Shown here one piece after another: positions 20,945 to 29,968 of a DNA stretch of 64,000 nucleotides; position 1 is the first letter of the stretch; each line of letters begins with the position of its first letter. The translations under genes and the position numbers were made by a program. The stretch is from Paenibacillus_AQ nitricinens (GTDB taxonomy: Bacteria; Bacillota; Bacilli; Paenibacillales; Paenibacillaceae): assembly GCF_052056485.1 (NCBI RefSeq), contig NZ_CP183948.1, forward strand, positions 744,001 through 808,000. The letters are read 5' to 3'. Under the pieces are notes generated by a model that searched no databases, had not been told where the DNA came from, and saw only the letters and a program-made list of their open reading frames with translations.

Positions 20945-21103
20945 GAGGAAGTTTGGAACTGTAGAAGCGTTAGCGTTCGCCCGAAAGCTTTCCGAAGGAA
21001 AGCTCGCTTCGTAAGCATACGCTTATGTTTGGATTTCTACCGCAGATAGCGGTTTAAATCAGGAAATCCAAACATAACAGCGATCGGAAGTCCAAACATT
21101 CCT
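20945..21103. repeat. Structured palindromic intergenic repeat, copy 2
   Basis: Second copy of the element at 14568-14687, sharing GAGGAAGTTTGGAACTGTAG at one end and CGATCGGAAGTCCAAACATT at the other. Its central stem is TTATGTTTGGATTT with AAATCCAAACATAA, so the paired bases differ from copy 1 but still pair. It also carries about 40 bp extra with its own perfect hairpin, AGCTTTCC-GAA-GGAAAGCT. Confidence 0.8.
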
Positions 21104-21187
21104 TGTAATAGCTCCCGTATAACCACCAAACAAATCCCGAATGCCCCGCAAACGCGCTCTAAATTAAAATAAGATGAGGTGTCCCAA

Positions 21188-22228
21188 GTGTCGGAAGCTT
21201 ATAAAAACGCCGGAGTGGATATTGCGGCTGGTAACGAAGCGGTAGAACGCATGAAAAAGCACGTGAAACGTACTTACCGTCCAGAAGTAATGACGGATCT
21301 TGGTGGGTTCGGAGCGTTGTTTGGCCTCAATAAAGATAAATATGAAGAGCCAGTGCTCGTATCGGGAACTGATGGTGTAGGCACGAAGCTCAAAATCGCG
21401 TTCGCGGCGGATCGCCATGACACGATTGGGATCGATGCTGTAGCTATGTGCGTGAACGACATTGTAGTGCAAGGCGCGGAGCCGTTATTTTTCCTCGACT
21501 ATCTGGCTTGCGACAAAGTCGTGCCGGAGAAAATCGAAGCGATTGTAGCAGGAATCGCAGAGGGCTGTCACCAAGCAGGTTGTGCGCTGATTGGCGGCGA
21601 AACGGCTGAAATGCCAGGCATGTATTCAGCGGGCGAATATGATATCGCTGGATTCACAGTTGGCGTAGCTGACAAAGCGAAGCTGGTAACAGGCGCTAAC
21701 ATCGCTGCTGGAGATACAGTGATTGGTTTGGCTTCCAGTGGTGTGCACAGCAACGGCTTCTCGCTGGTGCGTAAGCTTTTGCTTGAGGAAGATGGCTATG
21801 GCCTGAATGATGTGCTTCCGGAGCTTGGAGCTCCGCTTGTCGATGTCCTTCTGGCACCAACTAAGATTTATGTGAAGCCTTTGCTGGCGCTCTTGGAGCA
21901 GCTTCCGGTGAAAGGGATGGCACATATTACGGGTGGCGGATTCATCGAGAACATCCCGCGCGTATTGCCTGACGGTGTAGATGTGGAGATTAATTACGGA
22001 TCGTGGCCGATTCTGCCGATCTTCGGATTGATGCAGAACAAAGGAAACGTAAGCAACCGTGATATGTTTACTACTTTTAATATGGGAATTGGACTTGTTC
22101 TGGTTGTTAGTGCTGCTGATGGAGAACATGCCCTTGAACTGCTCAAAGCGAGCGGAGAAGAGGCTTATATCATTGGTAAAGTGACAGAAGGGGAACGCAA
22201 AGTAACCTTTACTGGAGCTGAAGTGTGA
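21188..22228 (+). CDS. purM: Phosphoribosylformylglycinamidine cyclo-ligase (AIR synthetase)
   Basis: A 346-residue enzyme that closes FGAM to AIR with ATP. The GTG at 21188 gives MSEAYKNAGVDIAAGNEAVE, the same start and length as Bacillus PurM, with GATGAGGT seven bases upstream; an in-frame GTG at 21179 overlaps that site and is rejected. Motifs: GTDGVGTKLKIA, LIGGETAEMPGMY and AHITGGGFIENIPR. The stop overlaps the purN start. Confidence 0.97.
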   Translation: MSEAYKNAGVDIAAGNEAVERMKKHVKRTYRPEVMTDLGGFGALFGLNKDKYEEPVLVSGTDGVGTKLKIAFAADRHDTIGIDAVAMCVNDIVVQGAEPLFFLDYLACDKVVPEKIEAIVAGIAEGCHQAGCALIGGETAEMPGMYSAGEYDIAGFTVGVADKAKLVTGANIAAGDTVIGLASSGVHSNGFSLVRKLLLEEDGYGLNDVLPELGAPLVDVLLAPTKIYVKPLLALLEQLPVKGMAHITGGGFIENIPRVLPDGVDVEINYGSWPILPIFGLMQNKGNVSNRDMFTTFNMGIGLVLVVSAADGEHALELLKASGEEAYIIGKVTEGERKVTFTGAEV

Positions 22229-22845
22229 TGCAATTAAGTCGAATCGCTGTTTTTGCTTCTGGGCAAGGCAGTAATTTTGCTGCACTGATCGATGCACAGA
22301 GAGCAGGCTTGCTTGGTGAGGGCAATATTGAGCTGCTTGTATCTGACAAGCCAGAGGCACCTGTAGCTAAGCGAGCGGAGGATGCGGGCATTCCCGCCCT
22401 CTTGCTGCGGCCAAAAGACTTCGCCAGCCGTGAACTCTACGAAGCAGAGATTGTAGCAGAGCTTCAGCGGCGGGAAATCGGGCTGGTTGTGCTGGCAGGA
22501 TACATGCGTCTTATTACGCCAGTGCTTTTAACGCCGTATGCTGGACGAATTATTAACATTCATCCATCGCTGCTGCCTGCTTTTGCAGGAAAAGATGCAA
22601 TCGGACAAGCACTGGATTATGGCGTGAAGCTGACGGGTGTTACTGTGCATTTTGTCGATGGAGGTATGGATACCGGGCCTGTTATTGCTCAGCGCAGCGT
22701 AGCCCTGCAGGATAACGACACGGCGGATGCATTGGCAGAACGTATTCATAAGGTTGAGTATGAGCTGTATCCCGAAGTGGTTGGCGCTATTGCCAGCGGG
22801 AAAGTGGAACTGAGTGGAAGAAAGGCGATTATCCGCGAAAAGTAA
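22228..22845 (+). CDS. purN: Phosphoribosylglycinamide formyltransferase
   Basis: A 205-residue enzyme that transfers formyl from 10-formyl-THF to GAR. Motifs: IAVFASGQGSNFAAL, the catalytic INIHPSLLPAFAG with its His, and VHFVDGGMDTGPVI with the catalytic Asp. The ATG at 22228 shares a base with the purM stop; a GTG at 22225 is an alternative start, and a GGAG lies upstream of both. Confidence 0.96.
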   Translation: MQLSRIAVFASGQGSNFAALIDAQRAGLLGEGNIELLVSDKPEAPVAKRAEDAGIPALLLRPKDFASRELYEAEIVAELQRREIGLVVLAGYMRLITPVLLTPYAGRIINIHPSLLPAFAGKDAIGQALDYGVKLTGVTVHFVDGGMDTGPVIAQRSVALQDNDTADALAERIHKVEYELYPEVVGAIASGKVELSGRKAIIREK

Positions 22846-23015
22846 GCTGCACCACAGCCATTTGAAGTTTTGGATCGACATTTGGTGACAGACCGAGCTG
22901 TTTCAGGGTATTTCTCGGGAAATATTGCATAAGCGGCGTTCTATGTCGCGTTGTGGGTTTTCTTCAAAATATAAGAAAGTATAAGTTTGTACAACCTGAA
23001 GGGGGACTATTCAAA

Positions 23016-24563
23016 GTGAGTATCAAAAGAGCGCTAGTCAGCGTATCGGATAAACAAGGTATCGTGGATTTTTGCCGCGAGTTGTCTGCATTAGGCGTAG
23101 AAATTATCTCTACAGGTGGAACAAGCACGCTTTTGGCTAAAGAAGGTGTTCCAGTCATCGGGATTTCCGATGTGACAGGATTCCCGGAAATCATGGACGG
23201 ACGTGTCAAAACCTTGCACCCTGCTGTACACAGCGGATTGCTTGCGGTTCGTGATAATGAGGAGCACACGCGTCAAATGAAAGAGCTGGGTCTGGATTAC
23301 ATCGATCTGGTTGTTGTGAATCTGTATCCGTTCGCGGAAACGATCGCAAAACCTGACGTATCCTACGAGGAAGCCATCGAGAATATCGATATCGGCGGAC
23401 CTACAATGCTGCGTTCTGCGGCGAAGAACCATGCTTTTGTGAGTGTAGTGGTGGATGCTAATGACTACGCTACAGTGCTTGAAGAAGTTCGCGCAGGTGG
23501 AGATACAACGCTAGAAACACGCAAACGTCTTGCGGCAAAAGTGTTCCGTCATACGGCGGCTTACGATGCCTTAATTTCCGATTATTTGGCTAACGTTACT
23601 GGCGAGCCTCTACCAGAGCGCTACACCGTGACTTATGAGAAGATTCAGGATCTGCGTTATGGTGAGAACCCGCATCAAAAAGCGGCTTTCTATCGCAAGC
23701 CATTGGCGGCACTGGATACACTCACTGCGGCTGAGCAATTGCACGGCAAAGAGTTGTCTTACAACAATATCAATGATGCAAACGCAGCACTGCAAATTGT
23801 GAAAGAATTTGAAGAGCCTGCTGTCGTAGCGGTTAAACATATGAACCCTTGTGGTGTAGGTGCGGGTGAAAGTGTATACGAAGCTTATCAAAAAGCTTAC
23901 AACGCGGATCCAACTTCTATCTTTGGCGGAATTGTAGCAGCAAACCGCATTATTGATGCAGACACAGCAAATCTGCTGAAAGATATTTTCCTCGAAATCG
24001 TGTTGGCACCAGGCTTTACGGAAGAAGCACTGGAAATCCTTACGAAGAAAAAGAATCTCCGTTTGCTTAAAATCGGTAATCTTAGTACGGCTAGTGCGCG
24101 TAAGAGCAGCTTCGTAGTTACCTCCATCGATGGAGGTATGGTTGTACAGGAGAGCGATGTGCACTCTGTGAACCCGGATGATCTACAAGTTGTTACGGAC
24201 CGTAAACCAACCGAAGAAGAATTGAAGCAGTTGTTGTTCGGATGGAAAGTAGTTAAGCATGTGAAGTCTAATGCGATTGTACTGGCTGCTGATGATATGA
24301 CTGTTGGCGTAGGTGCAGGACAAATGAACCGTGTCGGTGCAGCTAAAATTGCCATCGAACAAGCTGGTGAAAAATCTAAGGGAGCCGTACTCGCTTCCGA
24401 CGCTTTCTTCCCCATGGGCGATACGCTTGAAATGGCAGCAAAAGCAGGAATCACTGCTGTGATTCAGCCTGGCGGCTCCATTAAAGACGAAGAATCGATT
24501 AAGGTCGCTAATGCGTATGGTATTGCTATGGTCTTCACAGGCGTCCGTCATTTCAAACACTAG
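23016..24563 (+). CDS. purH: Bifunctional AICAR transformylase/IMP cyclohydrolase
   Basis: A 515-residue bifunctional enzyme for the last two steps to IMP. The N-terminal IMPCHase domain (about 1-195) begins SIKRALVSVSDKQGI and has the FPEIMDGRVKTLHP motif. The transformylase domain has VKHMNPCGVG with the catalytic Lys-His and GDTLEMAAKAGITAVIQPGG near the end. The GTG at 23016 fits family length and is preceded by GAAGGGGG; an upstream in-frame ATG would add 21 unrelated residues. Confidence 0.97.
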   Translation: MSIKRALVSVSDKQGIVDFCRELSALGVEIISTGGTSTLLAKEGVPVIGISDVTGFPEIMDGRVKTLHPAVHSGLLAVRDNEEHTRQMKELGLDYIDLVVVNLYPFAETIAKPDVSYEEAIENIDIGGPTMLRSAAKNHAFVSVVVDANDYATVLEEVRAGGDTTLETRKRLAAKVFRHTAAYDALISDYLANVTGEPLPERYTVTYEKIQDLRYGENPHQKAAFYRKPLAALDTLTAAEQLHGKELSYNNINDANAALQIVKEFEEPAVVAVKHMNPCGVGAGESVYEAYQKAYNADPTSIFGGIVAANRIIDADTANLLKDIFLEIVLAPGFTEEALEILTKKKNLRLLKIGNLSTASARKSSFVVTSIDGGMVVQESDVHSVNPDDLQVVTDRKPTEEELKQLLFGWKVVKHVKSNAIVLAADDMTVGVGAGQMNRVGAAKIAIEQAGEKSKGAVLASDAFFPMGDTLEMAAKAGITAVIQPGGSIKDEESIKVANAYGIAMVFTGVRHFKH

Positions 24564-24586
24564 AACGCTGGGAGGATCATATTCTA

Positions 24587-25852
24587 ATGGATATTTTAGT
24601 GGTTGGCGGTGGTGGCCGGGAACATGCGATAATCTGGAGTCTTTCCCAAAGCCCCAAAGCAGGTGAAATCTATTGCGCACCCGGCAACGCCGGGATTGCG
24701 CAGTTAGCCGAATGTGTGCCGATCGGAGTCTTTGAGTTCGATCGTCTGACGGCTTTTGCGAAAGAGAAGGAAGTAGGTCTTGTTGTCATCGGGCCAGATG
24801 ATCCGCTCGCTGCTGGGATTGTGGACGCTTTTGAAGCACAGGATATTCCTGTGTTTGGCCCACGCAAGAATGCGGCGGAGATCGAAGGCAGTAAAACCTT
24901 TATGAAGGATCTTCTGCATAAATATAATATTCCGACAGCAGCCTATGAGAAATTCGACGACTATGAAGCTGCGCTAGCTTATTTGCGGGAACAGCCGCTT
25001 CCGATCGTAATCAAGGCAGATGGGCTGGCAGCAGGCAAAGGCGTGACAGTAGCTTATTCTCGGGAAGAAGCTGAGCTAGCGCTCGCTGATATTATGGTCA
25101 CTAAGGTATTCGGTGAAGCAGGCGCTCAGGTTGTTATTGAGGAATTTCTAGCTGGACAGGAAATGTCGATTTTGGCATTTGTCGATGGAGAAACGGTACG
25201 TCCTATGGCTGCTGCTCAGGATCATAAGCCGGTATTTGATGGAGATAAAGGTCCTAATACCGGTGGAATGGGTACCTATTCGCCTTTACCACATATTGAT
25301 GAGGCCATTATCCAAGAAGCGATTGAGACTATCATTAAGCCGACAGCAAAAGCCATGGTGGACGAAGGTCGTCCTTTCAGCGGTGTACTGTTTGCGGGAC
25401 TGATGATTTCTCCAGAGGGGAAACCGAAGACGATTGAATTTAATGCCCGTTTCGGTGATCCTGAGACACAAGTCGTGTTGCCTAGACTCAAGAGTGACTT
25501 GCTAGAAATCTTTCTGGCAGTCACAGAGGGCAGACTTACAGATATCGACATTGAATGGAGCGACGAAGCGGCTGTATGCGTAGTTCTCGCTTCGGGAGGA
25601 TATCCAGGTCCTTATCCAAAGGGTGTATCCATTGAAGGTCTTGAAGACAGCCAAGGAGGGCTAATCTTCCATGCTGGTACGGCGCGTGGTGAAGACGGAA
25701 GCTGGGTGACGAATGGTGGTCGGGTACTAGGCGTGGTAGGCCTAGGTGCTACGATTGCTGAAGCTCGTGCTGTAGCATACGCTAGGGCAGAAGGAATCAC
25801 TTTTTCCGGGAAACAAAATCGTACTGATATCGCTATGAAGGCATTGGTATAA
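24587..25852 (+). CDS. purD: Phosphoribosylamine-glycine ligase (GAR synthetase)
   Basis: A 421-residue ATP-grasp enzyme that joins phosphoribosylamine and glycine. It begins MDILVVGGGGREHAIIW and has KADGLAAGKGVTVA, GDKGPNTGGMGTYSPLP and the metal-binding EFNARFGDPETQVVLPR. GGGAGGATCATATTCTA precedes the ATG. It is the last gene of the operon, 23 bp after purH. Confidence 0.97.
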   Translation: MDILVVGGGGREHAIIWSLSQSPKAGEIYCAPGNAGIAQLAECVPIGVFEFDRLTAFAKEKEVGLVVIGPDDPLAAGIVDAFEAQDIPVFGPRKNAAEIEGSKTFMKDLLHKYNIPTAAYEKFDDYEAALAYLREQPLPIVIKADGLAAGKGVTVAYSREEAELALADIMVTKVFGEAGAQVVIEEFLAGQEMSILAFVDGETVRPMAAAQDHKPVFDGDKGPNTGGMGTYSPLPHIDEAIIQEAIETIIKPTAKAMVDEGRPFSGVLFAGLMISPEGKPKTIEFNARFGDPETQVVLPRLKSDLLEIFLAVTEGRLTDIDIEWSDEAAVCVVLASGGYPGPYPKGVSIEGLEDSQGGLIFHAGTARGEDGSWVTNGGRVLGVVGLGATIAEARAVAYARAEGITFSGKQNRTDIAMKALV

Positions 25853-25904
25853 GGATAAAGAACTGTATCTAGCATTTTTTTGCGCTTTAAGTCCTAAAAA
25901 AGGA

Positions 25905-25933
25905 CTGACAAGTGATAGAAGAAGTGCTATAAT
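25905..25933 (+). promoter_or_regulatory. Sigma-A-type promoter between purD and the SEC-C gene
   Basis: CTGACA, a 17-nt spacer, then consensus TATAAT. The predicted start is near 25940, only about 35 nt ahead of a strong terminator hairpin. Confidence 0.65.
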
Positions 25934-25972
25934 ACTACACGTACGGGGGAAAATGTGCGGATATATACAGAT

Positions 25973-26004
25973 AAGGGCCTTTCCGATCATGGGAAGGCCC
26001 TTTT
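25973..26004 (+). terminator. Terminator/attenuator before the SEC-C gene
   Basis: AAGGGCCTT pairs with AAGGCCCTT, extended by TCC/GGG, followed by TTTT. It may end the purine operon transcript and would also stop most transcripts from the promoter at 25905. Confidence 0.8.
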
Positions 26005-26140
26005 AAATCGGAGTCCTTCAGACTTTGTGCAGTAACCTTATAAAGGATGCCTCGTGCCTGGAAATGATGATACTTATAGTGCATACTAGCGATTACGCTT
26101 ATGGCGAATGGCTACTCACAGATTTAAGGAGGAATTCGTT

Positions 26141-27436
26141 TTGAGTAAGATTGGAAGAAATGACTTGTGTCCTTGCGGAAGCGGGAAAAAATATAAGAAA
26201 TGCTGTCTTGGTAAAGAAACTTCTGCCGTAGAGTCCATCATGCAGCTTGTAAACAAGGAAGAAGCAGCAGCTAGCGAGACTGTGGCTGAGAAACAGGAAC
26301 CCGTTGCACAACCTGAAGTGAAGCTTACTCTTGCTACGCTTAGAAAAAAAGTGACACGTGATCTGAATTGGGAGCATCCGGCACATGAACAACTGGCGCT
26401 GCACCTTATTGAGAGCATGAGAGAAAGCTATGATAGAGAGCTTATTTGGGAAGCTTTAGTTCTGTGGAATGGTTATTCCCGTAAGACTAAGCCTGCTGTG
26501 AAGAAAATGGGCTCTTTCTGCGCGGCGATCGAATTTATTTTGTCTGAAGAATATGGCTTCTCCCTAACACAAGCGGATCTTGCTACCAAACATGAGGTTA
26601 CTACGCCTACCATCTCTAGAAAAGTTAAAGAGATGCTCAATTACATTGAGGAATATGGCATGGGTGGTGCGGAAGAAGAATTACTTTTGCTGAACATCTC
26701 AGGCAGTCCGAAGGATCAGGAGCAAGCACTATTACAAAAGGCTATGCAAACCAATTCATCCAACCGCCGGATACAGTTAGCTGAAGCCGCATTAGAGGTT
26801 TATCCGGACAGTCCGGATGCTTATCTCATTTTGGCTGAGGAAGCAGAGAATGAAGCAGATGCTCGTGCTTTCCTGAAAGCAGGGATGGAAGCGGGTGCGC
26901 GTGAGCTGGGAGAAGCTTTTTTTGCAGAGAATAAAGGACATTTCTGGGGCCTCCACGAGACGCGTCCATACATTCGAATCTGTAAAAGCTACGCTGACTC
27001 CTGCTGGTTTAGCGGAAATGCTGAAGAAGCACAAAAAGTACTTGAGCACATTCTTGAGTTGAATCCTGAAGATAACACTGGTGCGCGTTACCTTCTAACG
27101 GCTGCGTATCTCTACACCAACAAGCTCAAGAAGACAGAAAATGTTCTGGAGAAGTTTGGTAATGATGCAGCGGCGACAGTAGCTTACGACCGTATGGTCT
27201 TAGAATATAAGAAGAATGGGATTACGTCCCAACTGAAAATGTTGTACCGCGTAGCGCGGAATGTGAACAAGCATGTGCCTGATTATTTGTTAGGGCTCAA
27301 AAGATTGCCGCATAATCTTCCGGATTTTGTGGGGATGGGCGACGCTAATGAAGCTATCGAATATGTGATTGTACACTCACGTTTGTGGACAAGCCTACCT
27401 GATCTATTGAAGTGGATGCTGAAGCAACAGGATTAG
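26141..27436 (+). CDS. SEC-C metal-binding domain protein with TPR-like repeats
   Basis: A 431-residue protein. The N terminus carries a SEC-C zinc motif (GRNDLCPCGSGKKYKKCCLG, residues about 5-24), as found at the tail of SecA and in many stand-alone proteins. The middle has a helix-turn-helix-like segment (LTQADLATKHEVTTPTISRKVKEML). The rest is helical TPR-like repeats (residues about 215-420). The TTG at 26141 is chosen because AAGGAGGAATTCGTT precedes it; the upstream ATG at 26108 has no ribosome-binding site. Function is not established. Confidence 0.8.
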   Translation: MSKIGRNDLCPCGSGKKYKKCCLGKETSAVESIMQLVNKEEAAASETVAEKQEPVAQPEVKLTLATLRKKVTRDLNWEHPAHEQLALHLIESMRESYDRELIWEALVLWNGYSRKTKPAVKKMGSFCAAIEFILSEEYGFSLTQADLATKHEVTTPTISRKVKEMLNYIEEYGMGGAEEELLLLNISGSPKDQEQALLQKAMQTNSSNRRIQLAEAALEVYPDSPDAYLILAEEAENEADARAFLKAGMEAGARELGEAFFAENKGHFWGLHETRPYIRICKSYADSCWFSGNAEEAQKVLEHILELNPEDNTGARYLLTAAYLYTNKLKKTENVLEKFGNDAAATVAYDRMVLEYKKNGITSQLKMLYRVARNVNKHVPDYLLGLKRLPHNLPDFVGMGDANEAIEYVIVHSRLWTSLPDLLKWMLKQQD

Positions 27437-27467
27437 TAGAATTCAGATCTTGGACGTACATGAACTT

Positions 27468-27501
27468 AAGAGACTATAGGAGATTCCTGTAGTCTCTTTT
27501 T
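27468..27501 (+). terminator. Terminator after the SEC-C gene
   Basis: AAGAGACTATAGGA pairs with TCCTGTAGTCTCTT around a 3-nt loop, followed by Ts. Confidence 0.88.
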
Positions 27502-27558
27502 AATATAAAAAAGTATAAGATTTGAATTAATAATTGTATTGTGTACAGCGGACAATGC

Positions 27559-27587
27559 TTGAAAAAATGTCTTTGGGAGAGTATGTT
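27559..27587 (+). promoter_or_regulatory. ilvA: Probable sigma-A promoter of ilvA
   Basis: TTGAAA, a 17-nt spacer, and TATGTT, ending 43 nt before the ilvA start codon. I see no T-box or other leader structure between it and ilvA. Confidence 0.5.
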
Positions 27588-27630
27588 TACAAGAAGTAGA
27601 ATGAATAGATGATAGTGAGGCGAGAGGGTT

Positions 27631-28893
27631 ATGAGAGAAGAGGAAGACCGAATCGTAGGAATGGAAGATATCGTACGGGCTCATCACGTACTGCGGGAGG
27701 TCATCATCCGGACTCCACTACAGCGTGACGCCGTACTATCGGCCAAGTATGATTGCGATGTGTATTTGAAGCGTGAGGATTTGCAAATTGTGCGCTCCTT
27801 CAAAATTCGCGGAGCTTATAATATGATTCGTAGTTTGTCAGCAGAAGATAGAGCCAAAGGCATTGTCTGTGCGAGTGCAGGAAATCATGCGCAAGGTGTA
27901 GCCTATTCCTGTAAGGCGCTTGGAATTAAGGGCAAGATCTATATGCCAACCACGACACCTAACCAGAAGATCAAACAAGTTCGGAAATTCGGCGGTGAGT
28001 TCGTTGAAGTCATCCTGAAGGGCGATACCTTCGATGATGCTTATGATGAAGCGCTGCAAGCTTGTATAGACCATAGTATGACGTTGATCCACCCGTTTGA
28101 TGAGCCGAGAATTATTGCAGGCAATGGAACGATAGCTATGGAAGTAATGGAGAATCTGGACCATCCTGCAGATTTCATGTTCGTAACGATTGGTGGGGGC
28201 GGTCTGGCAGCAGGAATAGCCACTTATGTGAAGACGGTGAGTCCATCCACTAAGTTGATTGGTGTGGAACCGCTTGGTGCTGCTTCAATGACTGAAGCGA
28301 TCAAACTTGGAGAAGTGGTAACGCTAAAAGAAATTAACAAGTTCGTGGACGGAGCGGCTGTAAAGCGCGTTGGCGGACTGACTTATGATATTTGTTCCCG
28401 GCATCTGGATGATATCGTGATGGTGCCTGAAGGCAAGGCTTGTACCACCATTCTGGAGCTGTATAACGAGAATGCTATAGTGGTTGAGCCGGCAGGTTCC
28501 TTACCTATTGCAGCACTAGATCAATACCGTGATCAAATCCGCGGGAAGACGGTCGTATGTATCATCAGTGGTGGTAACAACGATATTGACCGTATGCAGG
28601 AGATCAAAGAGCGGTCACTGATTTACGAAGGTTTAAAGCACTACTTCATGGTGAACTTTCCACAACGGGCAGGTGCCCTGCGTGAGTTCTTGGACGAAAT
28701 CCTCGGTCCAGAGGATGATATTACCCGTTTCGAGTACATCAAGAAGCATGATAAAGAGAATGGCCCCGCGCTTGTAGGCATAGAGCTATTGTCCATTGAG
28801 GCTTATGAACCACTTATCGAACGGATGCAGCAGAAGGGTGTAGATTATGTAGAAATCAATAAGGATTCCAATCTCTTTAACATCCTTATTTAA
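27631..28893 (+). CDS. ilvA: Threonine ammonia-lyase (threonine dehydratase)
   Basis: A 420-residue PLP enzyme that deaminates threonine to 2-oxobutanoate, the first step of isoleucine synthesis. The PLP lysine is Lys58 in SFKIRGAYNMI, and the phosphate-binding glycine loop is TIGGGGLAAGIA. The C-terminal ~90 residues (YFMVNFPQRAGALREFLDEI) form the ACT-like regulatory domain of the biosynthetic type, which suggests isoleucine feedback. The ATG has GCGAGAGGGTT upstream. It is monocistronic, with a terminator at 28932. Confidence 0.95.
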   Translation: MREEEDRIVGMEDIVRAHHVLREVIIRTPLQRDAVLSAKYDCDVYLKREDLQIVRSFKIRGAYNMIRSLSAEDRAKGIVCASAGNHAQGVAYSCKALGIKGKIYMPTTTPNQKIKQVRKFGGEFVEVILKGDTFDDAYDEALQACIDHSMTLIHPFDEPRIIAGNGTIAMEVMENLDHPADFMFVTIGGGGLAAGIATYVKTVSPSTKLIGVEPLGAASMTEAIKLGEVVTLKEINKFVDGAAVKRVGGLTYDICSRHLDDIVMVPEGKACTTILELYNENAIVVEPAGSLPIAALDQYRDQIRGKTVVCIISGGNNDIDRMQEIKERSLIYEGLKHYFMVNFPQRAGALREFLDEILGPEDDITRFEYIKKHDKENGPALVGIELLSIEAYEPLIERMQQKGVDYVEINKDSNLFNILI

Positions 28894-28931
28894 TTTCTTT
28901 CATCACTTTAATCATTTCGTTAATGAACATA

Positions 28932-28969
28932 GAAAGGCCCGTCCCGGAATGAATGGGGACGGGCCTTTT
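28932..28969. terminator. Bidirectional terminator between ilvA and the convergent gene
   Basis: AAAGGCCCGTCCC pairs with GGGACGGGCCTTT. The A and T runs on the two sides suit both ilvA (+) and the convergent gene ending at 28980 (-). Confidence 0.88.
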
Positions 28970-28979
28970 GTATATCATA

Positions 28980-29921
28980 CTAGAGAGGTAATTCAGTCTT
29001 ACGGTATTGTTCGACTTCATCTGTTAATTTATAATCTTTGTCTTTCATCAATTTCATGAAGCCATCTAGTTTCTGCAGGAATGGGCTGTTGTCTTTATTC
29101 TTGGTGAGAATGCTAGAGTAGGCTTTCTGCGCCTCCAAGTCCATTTCAAGATTGTCATAATGGAAAAGGGGCGTGTTATTCTGGCCGTAAAACGTATTGT
29201 TAACATAGATAGAATATAAGGATTTCACAGCTGAAATTCGGTTCGATTTCGGATGATTTTGAATAAATTGCTCTTGAGACAGTGCTCGTGCAGCTACATC
29301 GGTCCAACCAATGACCAGCCCGTTATCCTTGGAGGAGGGCAGATCAGATTCCGTAGCCATAATGGATAGATACGCGCTGATATCGTCAGTGACATAAAGC
29401 TTATATTTGCGGTAAGCCTCATAATCGATCACCGGAAAAAAAGTGCCTTCCGCGGTCTCCAGTTTATATCCATTTTCGCTGGCACTCTTTAGCAGTGTGC
29501 GCAGAGTGAGGTCTTCTGTGGCATCAGCAAGGGTCTTCATGCTAGCGCCAGCCTTATAGATGGCGGTGAGCTTCCGCTGGACATTGCTGGTACTGAATTT
29601 GCTCTCCCACGCCGGAAGCGCTGCCTTGTGCAAATTCTCAAGCTTCAGTGTCATTATCGTGGCACGATACGAACCTACCGCATACATATTGGCGTTCAAA
29701 TATTTAATAGCTTCGGGTAACTTATTAGAGGAAGATAACAGCGGCAATGCAGCTTTATAGATAGCCTCCGCATGATTATTGCTTGCTGTCATAGGATTTG
29801 CTTTAGCGCCTCCCACAGGAGGGCTGGCAGCGCCTTCAGCTTGAATCGTTCCTATAGGTACAGCGCCTAATCCCAATGTTACTGCTAGAACAGAATAGAA
29901 AATATATTGCTTCTTATTCAT
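28980..29921 (-). CDS. Secreted protein of unknown function
   Basis: A 313-residue protein with a Sec signal peptide (MNKKQYIFYSVLAVTLGLGA ... TIQAEG, cleavage near residue 29). The mature part is mostly helical, with no cysteines and no motif I recognise. AGGGGGATCTTTC precedes the ATG. It lies 47 bp downstream of the DUF1129 gene on the same strand and is probably co-transcribed with it. It may be an envelope-associated protein; no function is claimed. Confidence 0.75.
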   Translation of the reverse strand: MNKKQYIFYSVLAVTLGLGAVPIGTIQAEGAASPPVGGAKANPMTASNNHAEAIYKAALPLLSSSNKLPEAIKYLNANMYAVGSYRATIMTLKLENLHKAALPAWESKFSTSNVQRKLTAIYKAGASMKTLADATEDLTLRTLLKSASENGYKLETAEGTFFPVIDYEAYRKYKLYVTDDISAYLSIMATESDLPSSKDNGLVIGWTDVAARALSQEQFIQNHPKSNRISAVKSLYSIYVNNTFYGQNNTPLFHYDNLEMDLEAQKAYSSILTKNKDNSPFLQKLDGFMKLMKDKDYKLTDEVEQYRKTELPL

Positions 29922-29968
29922 GAAAGATCCCCCTGTCTATCGGATGAAGTACGGGTGGAGCATGACTA

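Noticed and set aside
27437..27630. T-box or amino-acid leader upstream of ilvA
   Set aside because: I could not find a T-box bound sequence or specifier stem; only the previous gene's terminator and a plain promoter are visible.
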